Assembly: GCA_050011535.1 (NCBI GenBank)
Contig: JBEKIX010000001.1
Location: forward strand, 33,772-97,771
Reading direction: 5' to 3'
DNA length: 64,000 nucleotides
Origin: JAFNAG01 sp050011535
GTDB taxonomy: Bacteria > Acidobacteriota > UBA6911
Shown: positions 8,456 to 16,045 of the stretch, piece after piece
Position numbering within the stretch: position 1 is the first letter of the stretch
Layout: each line of letters opens with the position of its first letter
Made by a program: the position numbers and the translations under genes
Notes under the pieces: model-generated
The model's input: only the letters and a program-made list of their open reading frames with translations
Database searches by the model: none
Told to the model about the DNA's origin: nothing

Positions 8456-9462
8456 CTCGATGCCGCTTGCAGATACGCAGACTTGCGTCCGATCGCGGCA
8501 CAGCACTTCAAGCCGTGCTCCGCGAACCTCTGAAAGATACGCTTTCCCTCCGTATCCTCGAACTTCTCCGCGTATTCTTTGAAAAAGCCCGCGGCGCGCT
8601 TCTCGGCCTCCAGGGCGATCTCCAGCGCGCGATGCGCGTCCAGACGCATTTCCTTCTCGACCATGCCGGCAAGCGCGCCCGGAAACAACTGCTGCAACTC
8701 GGCGGGATTGAAGTGTAGAAAGATCGGCGCCTCCTCGATCCCTTCCTCCTGCCGGTTTAACGTCTCGAGCTCCACTTCCAGCTTCTTGGCGTGCGCTTCC
8801 TCTTCCCGCACCATGGTCTCAAACACCTCTCGTCCGGCCGGATCCTGATCGTTTTTCGCAGCGGACCGATAGAACTCCATTTCGAGCTCATGGACCGCCA
8901 GCGCCATTCTCAGGGCGTCCCGGGCAAATACCTTTTCCGTATCCGGTTTCGGTCCTTCCAGGACCGGACGCTGCTCACGGCAATCCTGGCACACGCCGTG
9001 GATCTGAATGCGAACCCCCTGCCGCAAAGGTTGAAATCGGTACTGGGTGACAATCGCCTGTTGGACTCTATCCAAGTCCGGAGACAAGAACTCGATGACC
9101 TTTTGGCACTCCGTACAGACGATGTGATGGTGCGTAGGGTGATGGTAACAGTGTTCAAACCGGGTCAACCCGTCTCCCAGGGTGATCTCTTTGGCGATTC
9201 CACAAGCAGTCAGGGATTTCAGTGTCCGGAAAACCGTCACAATTCCAACCTTCTTATCCTTCTTCTTGACCAGGGAATACACGTCTTCGACGCTCATGTG
9301 ACCCTCGTTTGAAAGAAACGTCTCGAGGATCAGCTCCTTCTGGTGGGTTTTCTTTAATCCGTGCTGGTGCAAGAACTCGTAGAACAATTCCTTTTCTTCT
9401 TCGACATTTATGGCAGCCATAGGAATGGGCCTCCCCGTCCCCTTATCTACTTCTTCGGTCAT
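8452..9462 (-). CDS. Fur-family metal regulator fused to a ferritin-like (rubrerythrin-type) domain
   Basis: 336 residues from ATG 9462 (AAGGAAAG upstream); an internal ATG at 9420 also has GGAGG and would give 322 residues. Roughly residues 15-150 are a Fur-type repressor: winged helix (KKTHQKELILETFLSNEGHM), the His-rich segment HCYHHPTHHHIVC and paired cysteines CTEC and CQDC. After a short linker, roughly residues 175-330 form a four-helix ferritin-like domain with HELEMEFYRSAAKN, VREEEAHAKKLEVE (an ExxH pair), ALEAEKRAAGFFKEYAEKF and FAEHG. Family knowledge: Fur senses Fe, Zn or peroxide, and rubrerythrins hold a di-iron site. The fusion suggests a regulator that senses or stores iron itself (inference). 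The final ExxH is not canonical, so the di-iron site may be incomplete. Confidence 0.85.
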   Translation of the reverse strand: MTEEVDKGTGRPIPMAAINVEEEKELFYEFLHQHGLKKTHQKELILETFLSNEGHMSVEDVYSLVKKKDKKVGIVTVFRTLKSLTACGIAKEITLGDGLTRFEHCYHHPTHHHIVCTECQKVIEFLSPDLDRVQQAIVTQYRFQPLRQGVRIQIHGVCQDCREQRPVLEGPKPDTEKVFARDALRMALAVHELEMEFYRSAAKNDQDPAGREVFETMVREEEAHAKKLEVELETLNRQEEGIEEAPIFLHFNPAELQQLFPGALAGMVEKEMRLDAHRALEIALEAEKRAAGFFKEYAEKFEDTEGKRIFQRFAEHGLKCCAAIGRKSAYLQAASS

Positions 9463-9571
9463 CTTTCCTTGTGGCCTAAACCCATTATTATAACATTGTC
9501 GACCAATTTCAGGTTCAGGAAATCTGTACCAGCCCTTTATTGCCAGGGAAGGTGTGGCTGAATTCTCTCGA

Positions 9572-9644
9572 TTTTGAAATTCGAATTGGGGAAAAGAGGC
9601 GCGGAGCAGCCGCGCTGCGTGAGATTGAATTCCAAATTCCAAAA
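9572..9644. repeat. Imperfect inverted repeat with inner GC hairpin
   Basis: TTTTGAAATTCGAATT (9572-9587) pairs imperfectly with AATTCCAAATTCCAAAA (9628-9644). Between them GCGCGG (9599-9604) and CCGCGC (9610-9615) form an inner stem. It lies between the fur-like gene's upstream region and the 3' end of the methyltransferase gene, and resembles the other iterated AT-rich palindromes in the window. Confidence 0.55.
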
Positions 9645-9658
9645 CAGCGGGAGCTGCC

Positions 9659-10444
9659 TCAGGAGCTTCGGGCCAGGAAGGTGTAGCTAATCCGGTGGCG
9701 TTCGCTTTCCAGCATCTTAAGGCTGTGCAGTCGCAACCGCTCGCGCAATTCACTTTCGTCGAAAAAGCCGAATCGTATGAACCGCTCCAGGAGGTAGGCC
9801 ACTCCGGCAGAATGCTCCGGGCGGATGGTGGTCTGTACCGAGAGATGACCTCCGCGAGGCAGGACGCGTTCAATTTCTTTGAGCACGAGGTCGGGATTAT
9901 CGAAAAGGTGGAGCGCACCGCAGCAGTTTACGAAGGGAAAAGCGCCGGCCACGAAAGGCAGGTGAACGGCCGTGCCGCGCATCAACAGAACATTGTCAAT
10001 TCCGTCACGCGCGATCAGGCGCCGTGCATGAAGAAGCATGGGCCACGAAAGGTCTAGCCCGACGACAAATCCCTGCACCCTCCGCGCGAGCGGCCGCGTA
10101 AACATCCCTGTGCCGCACGCCAGATCCAGCACACGCCCGCTCTCGCGCCCAGGGAGATATGCCAGCACGGCATGGATTTCCTTTTCGAATCTCCGCGAGC
10201 TGGCGATGAAATATCCCAACCTCCGCCAGAAGCTCTCATAGATCGACACCACGAGGGGAGTTTGCATCACGCGCTGGAAGGGGGTGATTACCTGGTGGGG
10301 CTCGGCGTTTGCGAGATCCAGGATTCCGTCGTACGCCGGATATCGGGCTTCACAGAACCGGCACGACAAACCCGCCGATGCTGCGCGCAGTTCCGTTTGA
10401 GCGCAGCGTGGGCAGCGCATGAATGGCAGAATCTTTTCCAGCAT
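9659..10444 (-). CDS. SAM-dependent methyltransferase with N-terminal zinc-ribbon
   Basis: 261 residues. The first ~45 residues form a Trm112-like zinc ribbon (MRCPRCAQTEL...LSCRFCEARYPAYDGILDL). A class I Methyltransf_11 domain follows with motif I VLDLACGTGMFTRPLA, the acidic GLDLSWPML, and FPFVNCCGALHLFDNPD. Such proteins methylate small molecules such as quinones or lipids; the substrate cannot be named. Downstream of map on the same strand with a 51-bp gap, possibly co-transcribed. Confidence 0.82.
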   Translation of the reverse strand: MLEKILPFMRCPRCAQTELRAASAGLSCRFCEARYPAYDGILDLANAEPHQVITPFQRVMQTPLVVSIYESFWRRLGYFIASSRRFEKEIHAVLAYLPGRESGRVLDLACGTGMFTRPLARRVQGFVVGLDLSWPMLLHARRLIARDGIDNVLLMRGTAVHLPFVAGAFPFVNCCGALHLFDNPDLVLKEIERVLPRGGHLSVQTTIRPEHSAGVAYLLERFIRFGFFDESELRERLRLHSLKMLESERHRISYTFLARSS

Positions 10445-10495
10445 CCGAAAAACGCATTACGAGCGCAACCCTGGTATCGCGCGGCATGGTTGCGC

Positions 10496-11245
10496 TTATG
10501 CAACTCTGGTGAGAATCACGGGTCCTGAGTCGGAGATGGCAACCGTGTGCTCGAAATGAGCCGATGGTTTACGGTCCATAGTGACGACTGTCCATCCGTC
10601 CGCCAAGGTCCCCACTTTGTCGGCGCCGATATTCACCATAGGTTCCAGCGCAAGGACAAGGCCGGGCTGGAGTTTAATTCCCCGCCCGTTGGTGACGTAG
10701 TTGAGCACCATCGGTTCCTCGTGCATGCGCTTACCGATCCCGTGCCCGCCCAGCTCCTTCACCAGCGAAAACCCGTGAGCTTCCGCGTGAGTCTGAATGG
10801 CGCGGGAGATGTCCACCAGATGATTGCCGACCACCGCCTGTTCGATACCCCGATAGAGGCATTCCTCAGTGATGTGCAGCAGTTCCCGCACTTCAGGAGC
10901 GACTTGGCCCACGGGAACGGTGATCGCCGCGTCGCCGCAATAGCCCTGGTGGAATACGCCGAAATCCAGTCCGACTATGTCCCCCGGTTTCAATTCCCGG
11001 TCTCCCGGAATCCCATGGACGACCTCCTCGTTGATGGAGGCACAGAGGCTGGCGGGATAACTCCGGTAGCCCTTGAACGCGGGACGAGCGCCTCGCTTGA
11101 GTGTTTCTTCCTCGGCAATCCGATCCAAGTCGCGCGTCCTGATCCCGGGACGACACTGGTCTCGAAGCATCAGCAGGATCTCGGCCACGATCTTGCCGGC
11201 GTCCCTCATGATTTCCAGCTCGCGCTTGGACTTCAGCATCACCAT
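10496..11245 (-). CDS. map: Methionine aminopeptidase, type I
   Basis: 249 residues. Removes the initiator methionine from nascent proteins. Metal ligands are visible: GLDFGVFHQGYCGDAAIT (two Asp), GGHGIGKRMHEEP (His), LALEPMV (Glu) and FEHTVAI (Glu). The ATG at 11245 was chosen over upstream codons because GAGGAG lies 6 nt before it. Short type I form without a zinc-finger extension. Confidence 0.94.
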   Translation of the reverse strand: MVMLKSKRELEIMRDAGKIVAEILLMLRDQCRPGIRTRDLDRIAEEETLKRGARPAFKGYRSYPASLCASINEEVVHGIPGDRELKPGDIVGLDFGVFHQGYCGDAAITVPVGQVAPEVRELLHITEECLYRGIEQAVVGNHLVDISRAIQTHAEAHGFSLVKELGGHGIGKRMHEEPMVLNYVTNGRGIKLQPGLVLALEPMVNIGADKVGTLADGWTVVTMDRKPSAHFEHTVAISDSGPVILTRVA

Positions 11246-11284
11246 CACCAACTCCTCATGAGGCAAGCATCCTCGGCCAGCACC

Positions 11285-11695
11285 TCAGTTCACCCATTTC
11301 ATGTGATCGCCGCCGCCGTCCACGCTGTCCGCCAGCGGCCGCCGGTGACTGAAGTTTTCCCAAACCTTGTGAGTATAATGAATCCGGTCCTCGCCGTACG
11401 TCCAGCAGTACAACAGCTCCGGATCGATGGATTGGAAATCGACGGTGAAGTATCCTTTCGGATGCCCACCGAGTTCCATCACGCGTTCGGACCAGCCCTG
11501 CAAAGCAGCTTCGACCTGCTGGAGCATCGTATCGGAAACCGTCGCCTCGCTCTGTTCGGCATCGGACGAGCGGCGGCGAATTCGGTCCAATTCCTGAATC
11601 ACCTCTTCCGTAAGGTCGGCAACGCTGGGAACCAAACTGTTAGCTTCTGCAAAGCTGAAAACTTTTGTGGGACGGTTTTGCGCCATCGCGGTCAT
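11285..11695 (-). CDS. DUF2203 family protein
   Basis: 136 residues. Matches the DUF2203 pattern by eye: N-terminal KVFSFAEANSLVPSVADL, a helical middle and the C-terminal GHPKGYFTVDFQSI, PELLYCWTYGEDRIHYTHK and W-rich end. The function of the family is unknown. It lies between nuoD and map on the same strand, 39 bp before map. An ATG at 11686 is an alternative start with AGGA upstream. Confidence 0.75.
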   Translation of the reverse strand: MTAMAQNRPTKVFSFAEANSLVPSVADLTEEVIQELDRIRRRSSDAEQSEATVSDTMLQQVEAALQGWSERVMELGGHPKGYFTVDFQSIDPELLYCWTYGEDRIHYTHKVWENFSHRRPLADSVDGGGDHMKWVN

Positions 11696-11806
11696 CCTGA
11701 TTCGGATCCAGGGGAGCTCGTGTTGAGAACAGCCAGATCATCCGCGTGATCCCATGGAGGATCGCGGGACCATTGGTTCTTTCCTCCCCGAATCCGGTTA
11801 TATGGG

Positions 11807-13153
11807 TCATCTGTCAAGTTCGCCAGCAATCATGTTGATCGAGCCGAAGGTCGCGACGATGTCGGCCACCATGTATCCTTCGAGCATCGTGTGGAGCCCA
11901 GCCATGTTGAAAAAACATGGAGGGCGCGCGCGCACGCGATAGGGCCGGTCCGAACCGTCGCTGACGACGTAGAAACCCAACTCCCCATTTGCGCCCTCTA
12001 CAGGAAAGTACGCCTCGCCGGCGGGCGGCCGGATCCCATGATAATCCATGATCATCTTGAAGTGGTTCATCAACCCTTCAATATTGCTGTACGTGTCCTC
12101 TTTGGACGGCAGCGTCAGCGTACGATCCTTGGGCAGCACGCGGTCGCGAAAACGCTTCTCCGCGCCTTCCAGCGTCGGTTCCACCGTCGTGGACACATTG
12201 AGAAGGCCTGCCGTATGACCGAGCTTCGCTTCGTCGATCAAGTCGAAGGAATCTATTATCTTGCCCTGCGCGTCCACGGCGACGGCACCTCCCGGCAAAT
12301 CTTTAAGGGCCTGCCGGGTGATGCGGATGCTCTGGCGCATTTCCTCCATGCGCACGAGATACCGGTCATAGTTGTCGCCGCGGTCGCCCAGAGGGATATC
12401 AAACTGCATGCGATCATATACAAAATATGGAAATGCTTTGCGGACATCATAATCAATTCCCGATGCCCGAGCCACCGGCCCCGTGATCGCAAAGGAAATG
12501 GCATTCTCCTTCGTCAGTACACCCACGTCCCGCGTGCGATCCACCCAGATCCGGTTCCGCGTCAGCAATTTGTCTACCTCCGACAACTCCCTCTCGACTT
12601 GCTTGAGCGCAGACAACAGGTTCTTGTCGAAGCCGGCCGGCAAATCTGACTTCACACCCCCGATACGACCATAGGAGATAGTCAGCCGGGCTCCGGTGAC
12701 CTGTTCCACGATTTCGTACAGGTACTCGCGAGCTTTCATCAGATACAGAAAGGCCGTCATGGCGCCGAGTTCCATCGCCGAGGCCGCGATGCAGGTCAAA
12801 TGGTCCGTGATGCGCGATACCTCGCTCATCAGCACGCGAATATACTTGCAACGCTCCGGGATCTCGATACCCAAAAGCTTTTCCACAGCGCCACAGTAGC
12901 CAAAATTGTTGATCAGAGGCGAAACATAATTCAACCGATCCGTATAGGGCATGGCCTGCGTCCACGTCGAATTCTCGCAACTCTTCTCGAACGCCCGATG
13001 GAGATACCCGATCTCCGCCTGCACCTTGAGGACTTTTTCGCCTTCCAACTCCGTGATCAGCCGGATGACCCCATGCATCGCAGGATGTGAAGGGCCTACA
13101 TTTAGAAGCATGCTTCTGGACTCTCTGGGTGCGCCGGCAGTCGTGGTCTCCAT
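11807..13153 (-). CDS. nuoD: NADH-quinone oxidoreductase subunit D
   Basis: 448 residues, the usual length for a free-standing NuoD and too short for a NuoCD fusion. NuoD forms the quinone-reduction site of complex I with NuoB. Family motifs: GPSHPAMHGVIRL near the N-terminus, IGYLHRAFEK, TDRLNYVSP, RTRDVGVLTKENA-like segment and the C-terminal DIVATFGSINMIAGELDR. Starts 7 bp after the nuoB stop. nuoC, normally between nuoB and nuoD, is absent. Confidence 0.95.
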   Translation of the reverse strand: METTTAGAPRESRSMLLNVGPSHPAMHGVIRLITELEGEKVLKVQAEIGYLHRAFEKSCENSTWTQAMPYTDRLNYVSPLINNFGYCGAVEKLLGIEIPERCKYIRVLMSEVSRITDHLTCIAASAMELGAMTAFLYLMKAREYLYEIVEQVTGARLTISYGRIGGVKSDLPAGFDKNLLSALKQVERELSEVDKLLTRNRIWVDRTRDVGVLTKENAISFAITGPVARASGIDYDVRKAFPYFVYDRMQFDIPLGDRGDNYDRYLVRMEEMRQSIRITRQALKDLPGGAVAVDAQGKIIDSFDLIDEAKLGHTAGLLNVSTTVEPTLEGAEKRFRDRVLPKDRTLTLPSKEDTYSNIEGLMNHFKMIMDYHGIRPPAGEAYFPVEGANGELGFYVVSDGSDRPYRVRARPPCFFNMAGLHTMLEGYMVADIVATFGSINMIAGELDR

Positions 13154-13160
13154 GGAGTGC

Positions 13161-13634
13161 CTAGTAAAATTGCTTCTGTTTTTCGATTTTTGCCTGGAGT
13201 TTCATGAGCCCGTCCAGAACCGCCTCAGGCCTGGGCGGACAACCCGGGATGTAGATGTCTACCGGTATGATCGTGTCGATCCCCTGCACTGTAGCATAGT
13301 TGTCATAGAAACCGCCCGTGCAGGTGCACACACCGAACGCCACCACCCATTTGGGCTCGCACATCTGTTCGTAAACCCGCACCAGCACGGGCGCCATTTT
13401 GTGGCTGATCGTCCCGACTACAAACAGAACGTCCGCCTGGCGCGGTGAAAACCGCGGCAGACCCGCACCGAATCGGTCCATGTCATAATGGCCCGAAGCC
13501 GTGGACATATATTCCATACCACAGCAGGCGGTCACGAACGGATACTGAAATATGGAATACTTGCGCGCCCAGCCGACCATGCGCTCGAGCTTCGAGGTAA
13601 AAAATCCCGGACCTTGACCCTCCTCGCTACTCAT
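13161..13634 (-). CDS. nuoB: NADH-quinone oxidoreductase subunit B
   Basis: 157 residues. Carries cluster N2, the last Fe-S centre before quinone. Ligand cysteines are visible in FVTACCGMEYM, FGVCTCTGGFYDNY and YIPGCPPRPEAVLDGL. The ATG at 13634 was chosen for its GAGGAGG seven bases upstream; the longer open frame overlaps the merR gene. Directly followed by nuoD and preceded (23 bp) by a merR-type regulator. Confidence 0.95.
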   Translation of the reverse strand: MSSEEGQGPGFFTSKLERMVGWARKYSIFQYPFVTACCGMEYMSTASGHYDMDRFGAGLPRFSPRQADVLFVVGTISHKMAPVLVRVYEQMCEPKWVVAFGVCTCTGGFYDNYATVQGIDTIIPVDIYIPGCPPRPEAVLDGLMKLQAKIEKQKQFY

Positions 13635-13657
13635 GATCGATCCTCCTCGAATCCGGA

Positions 13658-14185
13658 TTAATGTAGCAGAACCCAAAGCGTGTCGGGCACGTTTTTCTCG
13701 GAGCCCAAGTCCGCACAGCCGCTGCAAGAGGATGCTTCCAACAGAACTTTGCGCCTGCACTGTCCGCAGGACTGCAAGATGTCCAGGGTTTTCGTCAACT
13801 CGTTCTTCATGACGTGCAGCGTATCGATCTTCGATTCCACCAGTCGTAACTTCTCGCCAAACACGCGCAGCAGGAGATTCACCGCTTCCTGATCGCTCCC
13901 TGAATCCCGCTTCGCGAGAAAAATGCGTCGAATCTCCGTCAGGGGAAGGCCTGCATCTTTCAGGAAGTTAATAACGCTCAGCCGTCTCCTGTTTTCCGGA
14001 CCGTATAGGCGAAAGCCACCCCGGCTGCGCTTCTCCGGGCGCAGGAGGGCGAGTTCCTCATAATAGCGCACCGTTCGAATGCTGACGCCGGCCTGCTTGG
14101 CAAACACGCCAATCTGCATGAATTCGCGCTTGTCGGGCGCTCGCGTCCGCGCCCTCCTGGGTAACTCCCCGGCCCGTTGTAGCAA
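13658..14185 (-). CDS. MerR family transcriptional regulator with C-terminal cysteine pairs
   Basis: 175 residues from a TTG at 14185, supported by AAAGGAG six bases upstream; an ATG at 14119 (MQIGVFAKQ) would give the more usual start and 153 residues. The winged-helix DNA-binding domain reads QIGVFAKQAGVSIRTVRYYE with PEKRSRGGFRLYGPENRRRL, then the dimerisation helix. The C-terminus has CGQC and CSGC pairs. SoxR-like or metal-sensing MerR proteins use cysteines there, but the spacing does not match SoxR. Located just upstream of nuoB-nuoD and 36 bp after folB, so it may control the nuo genes (inference). Confidence 0.85.
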   Translation of the reverse strand: MLQRAGELPRRARTRAPDKREFMQIGVFAKQAGVSIRTVRYYEELALLRPEKRSRGGFRLYGPENRRRLSVINFLKDAGLPLTEIRRIFLAKRDSGSDQEAVNLLLRVFGEKLRLVESKIDTLHVMKNELTKTLDILQSCGQCRRKVLLEASSCSGCADLGSEKNVPDTLWVLLH

Positions 14186-14221
14186 TTCCGGCTCCTTTGA
14201 AACGCCTGCCGCTGCACTTCT

Positions 14222-14593
14222 TCAGGACTGGTCGACTTCGACCTCGACATAATCCAGTTTGTCCGCCAGGCTTGCTGGCTGTTTGCGCACTTTCACATTG
14301 ACCCGCTGTACCGGGAAAGCCTCCAGTACGCCGCGCGCCAGTTTGTAAGCGAGAGTCTCGACCAGGTTGTACTCCCGCATGTGGGCAACTTCAACGACCC
14401 TTGCGAGGATCGCTGTGTAGTCCAGGGCGGCAGTCAACGCATCCGTTGCAGCCGCGGCCTCGAAGTCACCCCAAACTATGATGTCCGCCGTGCACAGCTG
14501 AGGAAATCGTCTTTCGCCAGGCGTGACGCCAATACGCGGCTGCAGCCTGATCTTTACGAGCGCCAGCCGGTCCTTCGGGGATTTAGCCGCCAT
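14222..14593 (-). CDS. folB: Dihydroneopterin aldolase
   Basis: 123 residues. FolB cleaves dihydroneopterin in folate synthesis. Visible features are RIGVTPGERRFPQ near the N-terminus, ALDYTAILARVVEVA, the segment YNLVETLAYKLARGVLEAFP and VNVKVRKQPA with the conserved Lys-x-Pro-like motif. AAAGGAG lies eight bases before the ATG at 14593. First gene of a possible folB-merR-nuoB-nuoD series. Confidence 0.9.
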   Translation of the reverse strand: MAAKSPKDRLALVKIRLQPRIGVTPGERRFPQLCTADIIVWGDFEAAAATDALTAALDYTAILARVVEVAHMREYNLVETLAYKLARGVLEAFPVQRVNVKVRKQPASLADKLDYVEVEVDQS

Positions 14594-14622
14594 TCAAGCG
14601 TCTCTCCTTTGCATCACAAACG

Positions 14623-14650
14623 AAAAACGCGGGCGCTCGCCAGCCCGCGT
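14623..14650 (-). terminator. Rho-independent terminator after the A-type Fe-S carrier gene
   Basis: AAACGCGGGC and GCCCGCGTTT form a perfect 10-bp stem around an 8-nt loop. Read on the minus strand the stem ends in GCGTTTTTCGTTTG, giving a U-rich tail. It lies between the carrier gene and folB, separating the two transcripts. Confidence 0.8.
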
Positions 14651-14680
14651 TTGGTGTCGTTCCGATTTGCTCACGCCGCC

Positions 14681-15004
14681 TTACGCGTTGAAAGACTCTC
14701 CACACCCGCAGGTACTGCGAGCGTTCGGATTTTCGAACTTGAAGCCCGAGCCGCTCAGGCCATCGACATAGTCTACGCGCGTGCCATCCAGGTAAGGCAG
14801 GGATCGCACATCGACAAAAAGCCGCAGCCCACTCTGCTCGATTACTTTGTCGTCGGCGTTCGGTTCCTTGTCCAGGGACATCTGGTACTGAAACCCCGCG
14901 CAGCCGCCGCCGCTTACGGCGATTCTGAGGCCGCCTGCTGCTTCTCCGCGTTCCGCCATGATCTCCTTGACCTTGTCGATCGCAGTGGCGGTCATTGTTA
15001 GCAT
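14681..15004 (-). CDS. erpA: A-type iron-sulfur cluster carrier (IscA/ErpA family)
   Basis: 107 residues. Delivers Fe-S clusters to apoproteins. The three conserved cysteines are in SGGGCAGFQYQM and the C-terminal STCGCGESFNA. The ATG at 15004 follows GGAAAGGAG by seven bases, so the longer upstream frame was discarded. It is monocistronic, closed by a strong terminator. The ErpA versus IscA name is a guess from the sequence ending and from the absence of isc genes. Confidence 0.88.
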   Translation of the reverse strand: MLTMTATAIDKVKEIMAERGEAAGGLRIAVSGGGCAGFQYQMSLDKEPNADDKVIEQSGLRLFVDVRSLPYLDGTRVDYVDGLSGSGFKFENPNARSTCGCGESFNA

Positions 15005-15216
15005 GAAACGTCTCCTTTCCTTCACCTTCGCCCACGCTGGGGCTTTATACATGTTCATCGAACAGTCAAAACATAGTCAATTCTCACGTGAATGTCAAGG
15101 TTGGAAATGCGGCGGCAGAACGCTGGATATGCAAGTTCCTACGCGCTGCGGCGATGGGTTGCTGCCGGCGCCTGTCCTCGGACGGGTTTTCGTTGTATGA
15201 TCATTGCGGTCACACG

Positions 15217-15924
15217 ATGGCGGAGAAACACAAAGAGAAATCCGGCGCAGATGACGGCAACCGGCCGTTCAGCGGGCTGGCGAGCCTTCTCAGGCAAGCG
15301 GGGGTCATCCTGCCTCCCGAGGAGCAGAGTCCAAACCGTCCTGCGCCCGCTCCCCCGCCTCTCCCGGTTCTTGAGCCGGAGATCGAGGACGACGGCCAGG
15401 TTTTCGAACGGGCGATGGACGGGGTAGCACGTATCGGCAGTCGCCGCGATCTGGAGGCTCCTCCTGCTTCTCGCGCTCCTTCATCCGCTGACCCGGCACA
15501 GGAAGAAATGCGCCTGATGCGGGCGGCGGCAAGCGAAGATTCCGACTTTCCAATCCCTGACCATCCGGAGTACATCGAAGGGTGGGTAGGAATTGCAGGC
15601 AAGCGATTCCTTCCGAATCTGCGCAACGGCGTCTATTCAATTCAGGGGTTTGTCGATTTGCACGGGTTGAGCCGAGTCGAGGCGCGAGAGGCCGTGGAGG
15701 AGTTTATCGAGCGCATGTCAAGAGGGCGCTCGTGTTGCGTCAAGATCGTACATGGCCGCGGCATCAATTCGCCGAGTAACAAGGCCGTTCTGAAAGACCA
15801 GCTGCAGCACTGGCTCGCCACGCGCCGCATGGCGCGTCACGTTGTTGCCTACGCTTCAGCTCCTTCCTCGGATGGCGGCGTGGGCGCAGTCTACGTCCTT
15901 CTTCAGCGCGGGCCAAATCGATAG
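15217..15924 (+). CDS. Smr domain protein
   Basis: 235 residues from ATG 15217. The N-terminal half is low-complexity and rich in Pro, Ala and Glu. The C-terminal Smr domain is clear: FVDLHGLSRVEAREAVEEF, VKIVHGRGINSPSNKAVLKD and GGVGAVYVLLQ. Smr domains are nicking or RNA-cleaving endonuclease modules, either free-standing or at the end of MutS2. No MutS2 part is present. The start is uncertain because no good ribosome site was found. Confidence 0.85.
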   Translation: MAEKHKEKSGADDGNRPFSGLASLLRQAGVILPPEEQSPNRPAPAPPPLPVLEPEIEDDGQVFERAMDGVARIGSRRDLEAPPASRAPSSADPAQEEMRLMRAAASEDSDFPIPDHPEYIEGWVGIAGKRFLPNLRNGVYSIQGFVDLHGLSRVEAREAVEEFIERMSRGRSCCVKIVHGRGINSPSNKAVLKDQLQHWLATRRMARHVVAYASAPSSDGGVGAVYVLLQRGPNR

Positions 15925-15980
15925 CGTCTGCCCTGCGGCAGGTTCTTGAGGGTCTGAGCTCTGTTTGTCCGCCAAAACAA

Positions 15981-16023
15981 AACCGCCAGGCCTCGAGGAT
16001 CAGCTCCTCGCGGCCTGGCGGTT
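15981..16023. terminator. Bidirectional terminator hairpin between convergent genes
   Basis: AACCGCCAGGCC pairs perfectly with GGCCTGGCGGTT, and an inner CGAGGA/TCCTCG stem continues it, with one t/c mismatch between the two. On the minus strand the stem is followed by a T-rich run (GGCGGTTTTGTTTTGG); on the plus strand by TTCTTTCCC. It sits between the convergent Smr and permease genes. Confidence 0.85.
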
Positions 16024-16045
16024 CTTTCCCGCGCTGCCTATCTGA

